Below the pieces are notes generated by a model. The model was not told the DNA's origin and did not search any database. It saw only the letters and a program-made list of their open reading frames with translations. A program made the translations under genes and the position numbers. A stretch of 7,803 bases of DNA from JACTUC01 sp964477685. GTDB lineage: Archaea; Thermoproteota; Methanomethylicia; Methanomethylicales; Methanomethylicaceae. Below, piece after piece: positions 5,781 to 7,803 of the stretch. Within the stretch, counting starts at the first letter, position 1; the number at the start of each line of letters is the position of its first letter. Where the stretch lies: NCBI GenBank assembly GCA_964477685.1, contig CAYZHK010000067.1, positions 1 through 7,803 on the forward strand. The letters run 5' to 3'.

Positions 5781-7735
5781 GAGCCCTTCAGCCTTTCCTT
5801 TTTATAGTCGAAGAGGATCTGCCGGAACTTCTTCCCCCTCACAAGGGATGACTCTTCCATCGCCCTTTGGGCCTTCTGGAGAGACGCCTCCAGTTCTGCC
5901 CTGCCGATCACCTCTGCTTCGCCGACGGATTCCGAGCAGAGCCATGGAAGGTGGATCACTGGGATCCCCAGATCCCACAGAAGCTCCTGTTCTTCCTCCG
6001 TGGGGGTGGAAAGGATAATGGCCAGAATGCCAGACTCCTTCAGGTAAGCCCTTTGACCTTCGTCGAGAGGACCTACGGACTTTGCCGCAACGAACGGCGG
6101 CAAACCCCTTTCATGGGCTCCTGCCAATGCTGTGGCAAGGGTGGAGTGGCGAACCAGAGCTATTTTAGCGCCCGAGGCTACCCCCTGAAGCATGGCCCTA
6201 ACCCCCAGAAGCTCTGACTGGAGGAGCTCGGTCTTGCCGCGCAGGGACGTGTTTTCCCCCTGGAGGGAAGATAGCCGCCTCTCCAGCTCGTAGATCTCGC
6301 CCTCCTTGGTTCGCTTCGGCTTGGGCTCGAGCCTGAGGAGCCGGAGTTCGNNNNNNNNNNTCTCAAGATCATCCACCCGAGACTCCAGCCACTTCACCTT
6401 CTCTTCAAAGCGGTCCCTCTCCTCTCGGATGTCGGAGCACTTGGCCTCGAGGACCCGTATCTGCTCCCTCGCGTTGCCGAACTTCCTCTTGGCGGGAAGG
6501 CTCTCCTCGAAGATCGGGAGGCGTGACGCCTCTATAGCATCGCTTATACTCATGCCCCTCAGAACATTTGCCTTCACTGCGTCCAAGTCTGCCGCCTTCC
6601 CTTCCTTCCGAAGGTGGGCAGCCGCCTGTTCGAGCTTGTTCCTGTAGAAGGAGAAGGCCTTGAAGGCCGCGGCCAAGGCTGACCTCTGGTGGGTGTCCTC
6701 CGCCGATGACCCCTGCTCCTGGGAGGCGCGCTCAGCAATGGCTTTCTTCTCGGCAGTCTTCAGGGAAGACTCGGGGGTGAAGAGCAGGGCGCCATGGGAC
6801 GCCGCCAGCTTCGCAACCAGAGCAGGAGCCGGGTTGACATCTGAGGCTATGACAATGGCCTTTCCCATCTCCGACACCCACCTCGTTATCTGCCCCCTTG
6901 TTATGCCCCTGCCACTGGTCATTGCCAGGACTCTGCCGTTGAGGTCCAGGGCAGAAAGGCCTGTAACCATCCCCGGGTCCAGGCCCACAATGAGGTGTTT
7001 CTTGGGCCTTGCGTCGGTAGCTTTTCCCAGGGGCTCGTACTCAAGGGCCTTGGTGAAGACCGGCATCACACGGACATCTATGCTCGAAGTCCTCAGGGGT
7101 CTTACAAGGCCTATGAGTCTATTTCGGGAAGCGTAGACGAAGAACGTGGACCCCTCCACCCCGTGGGAGCCCTTCTTCAGGTTCAGGTCGAAGTCGATCC
7201 TCTTTGACTTCAGGGAGGCCTCTATGCTGTTGGTGAGGTTCAGAACCGAGCCCTGGACGCTCCGCCTGTAGCGAGCTTCACTCATCCCGCCAGTCCCAAA
7301 GTGCCTCCTTCGGGATATGGAAACCCTGGTCTCCGGCTCAAAGAGCCGCACCAGCGAACCAACCCCTGCCAGAGCCGCCCTCGCGCAGATCTCCGCGGAC
7401 CGGGATGGCGAAAGCTTCTCTCCGCCGGTCAGACCCAGCTCCTTCCCAACCGTGGAGAGAGGCTTGAAGCCTTCCCCGGGCGACCCGGTGACCTGGATGA
7501 GGCTTACGCTTGGCAAGAGCATTGAGAGGCGCCTTATCTCCCCTTCGGGACCCAACTCGAATATATTGTCAATGGCAATCGCTTTAACGCCCGATGACCT
7601 TGCCGTTTCGATGAGTTCGTCTGTGGAAAGTATATCTTTCTTTAGAATGATTCCAGAATCGTCTATCACTACAACAGAAAAACCATTATAGGATGGTAAT
7701 TTATCCATCCCTAATACTATTTTATATTCAGTCAT
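5777..7735 (-). CDS. DUF460 protein: RNase H/RuvC-like domain plus long coiled coil
   Basis: This 652-residue archaeal protein of unknown function contains a DUF460 domain. The N-terminal part (about 1-130) has alternating strands and helices, starting YKIVLGMDK, and may be a degenerate copy of the same fold. Residues about 135-235 include a basic segment SRRRH (141-145). The DUF460 core is about 246-365: HLIVGLDPGMVTG (247-259), whose DPG-TG resembles RuvC/YqgF RNase H-like nucleases, ASDVNPAP (297-304) with acidic Asp299, and ALAAAFKAF (353-361). From about 420 to 520 the protein is a charged heptad-rich coiled coil (REQIRVLEAK, YELERRLSSL). A C-terminal alpha/beta domain (about 524-600) ends in a basic tail. 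Four residues are unknown because of an assembly gap. The family is thought to bind or cut nucleic acid, but I know of no proven activity. No clear Shine-Dalgarno sequence precedes the ATG. The stop shares CTAG with SAM synthetase. Confidence 0.85.
   Translation of the reverse strand: MTEYKIVLGMDKLPSYNGFSVVVIDDSGIILKKDILSTDELIETARSSGVKAIAIDNIFELGPEGEIRRLSMLLPSVSLIQVTGSPGEGFKPLSTVGKELGLTGGEKLSPSRSAEICARAALAGVGSLVRLFEPETRVSISRRRHFGTGGMSEARYRRSVQGSVLNLTNSIEASLKSKRIDFDLNLKKGSHGVEGSTFFVYASRNRLIGLVRPLRTSSIDVRVMPVFTKALEYEPLGKATDARPKKHLIVGLDPGMVTGLSALDLNGRVLAMTSGRGITRGQITRWVSEMGKAIVIASDVNPAPALVAKLAASHGALLFTPESSLKTAEKKAIAERASQEQGSSAEDTHQRSALAAAFKAFSFYRNKLEQAAAHLRKEGKAADLDAVKANVLRGMSISDAIEASRLPIFEESLPAKRKFGNAREQIRVLEAKCSDIREERDRFEEKVKWLESRVDDLEXXXXELRLLRLEPKPKRTKEGEIYELERRLSSLQGENTSLRGKTELLQSELLGVRAMLQGVASGAKIALVRHSTLATALAGAHERGLPPFVAAKSVGPLDEGQRAYLKESGILAIILSTPTEEEQELLWDLGIPVIHLPWLCSESVGEAEVIGRAELEASLQKAQRAMEESSLVRGKKFRQILFDYKKERLKGS
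6351..6360. other. Assembly gap (10 Ns) inside the DUF460 coiled coil
   Basis: Ten Ns interrupt the DUF460 gene between VDDLE and ELRLL. Both flanks code for coiled coil in the same frame when the gap is counted as 10 bases. If the gene is intact, the true missing length must leave remainder 1 when divided by 3. The gap size may be an arbitrary placeholder, so the protein length is uncertain. Confidence 0.95.
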
Positions 7736-7750
7736 GGCTCTCAGCTGACT

Positions 7751-7797
7751 GGTTTAAACATCCCGAATGGTGTACAGTCTCAATTATTATTAAAAGG
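7751..7797 (-). promoter_or_regulatory. Probable promoter region of the DUF460 gene
   Basis: The 68 bases upstream of the DUF460 ATG hold two A/T-rich elements on the minus strand. CCTTTTAATAATAATT (7797 to 7782) would start a transcript near 7762 with a leader of about 27 bases. GTTTAAAC (7759 to 7752) is a palindromic TATA-like site but lies only about 20 bases before the ATG, slightly too close for a leaderless start. The first is the better candidate. No other gene is visible here. Confidence 0.35.
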
Positions 7798-7803
7798 ATT
7801 ATT

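Noticed and set aside
6178..6647. Open frames on both strands running through the N gap
   Set aside because: They exist only because Ns cannot create stops and because of the skewed composition of the coiled-coil coding region; DUF460 explains the stretch.
1..7803. tRNA genes, CRISPR arrays, insertion sequences or long repeats
   Set aside because: I saw none: the non-coding gaps are all under about 135 bases and contain no cloverleaf, transposase fragment or repeated unit.

Overview
This window is archaeal. It holds a full-length archaeal-type S-adenosylmethionine synthetase, a 74-residue Sm-like (LSm) RNA-binding protein, a DUF460 protein, a tungsten-type aldehyde:ferredoxin oxidoreductase (AOR), and TATA-box promoters with very short leaders. 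The sequence is GC-rich by eye. The gene set suits an anaerobic archaeon, perhaps of the TACK group, but I cannot fix the lineage. A run of ten Ns at 6351-6360 shows it comes from a scaffolded, probably metagenomic, assembly.

Layout. Positions 1-717 (+) carry the C-terminal end of the alpha subunit and the complete beta subunit of a two-subunit class I fumarase / L-tartrate dehydratase. Converging on it is 747-3245 (-), a fusion of a complete AOR-family tungstopterin oxidoreductase (residues about 1-608) and a complete 3-hexulose-6-phosphate synthase (HPS, residues about 615-832). Divergent from the fusion, with overlapping TATA elements, is a + strand pair at 3318-4138: a MoaD-type sulfur carrier ending in Gly-Gly and a class I SAM methyltransferase that overlaps it by ATGA. 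Then come the LSm gene (4204-4428) and SAM synthetase (4563-5780), each with its own promoter. A DUF460 RNase H-fold/coiled-coil protein (5777-7735, -) converges on SAM synthetase, and the two stop codons share one CTAG.

How the genes may work together. MoaD donates sulfur to build the pterin dithiolene that AOR enzymes need, so the divergent arrangement pairs cofactor supply with the enzyme. HPS interconverts ribulose-5-phosphate plus formaldehyde with 3-hexulose-6-phosphate. Some AOR-family members oxidise formaldehyde to formate with ferredoxin. The fusion therefore suggests a single polypeptide that makes ribulose-5-phosphate from hexulose-6-phosphate and removes the formaldehyde at source, or runs in reverse to capture C1 units. 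This functional link is inference. The two domains and their continuous frame are read directly from the sequence. The other genes look like ordinary housekeeping.
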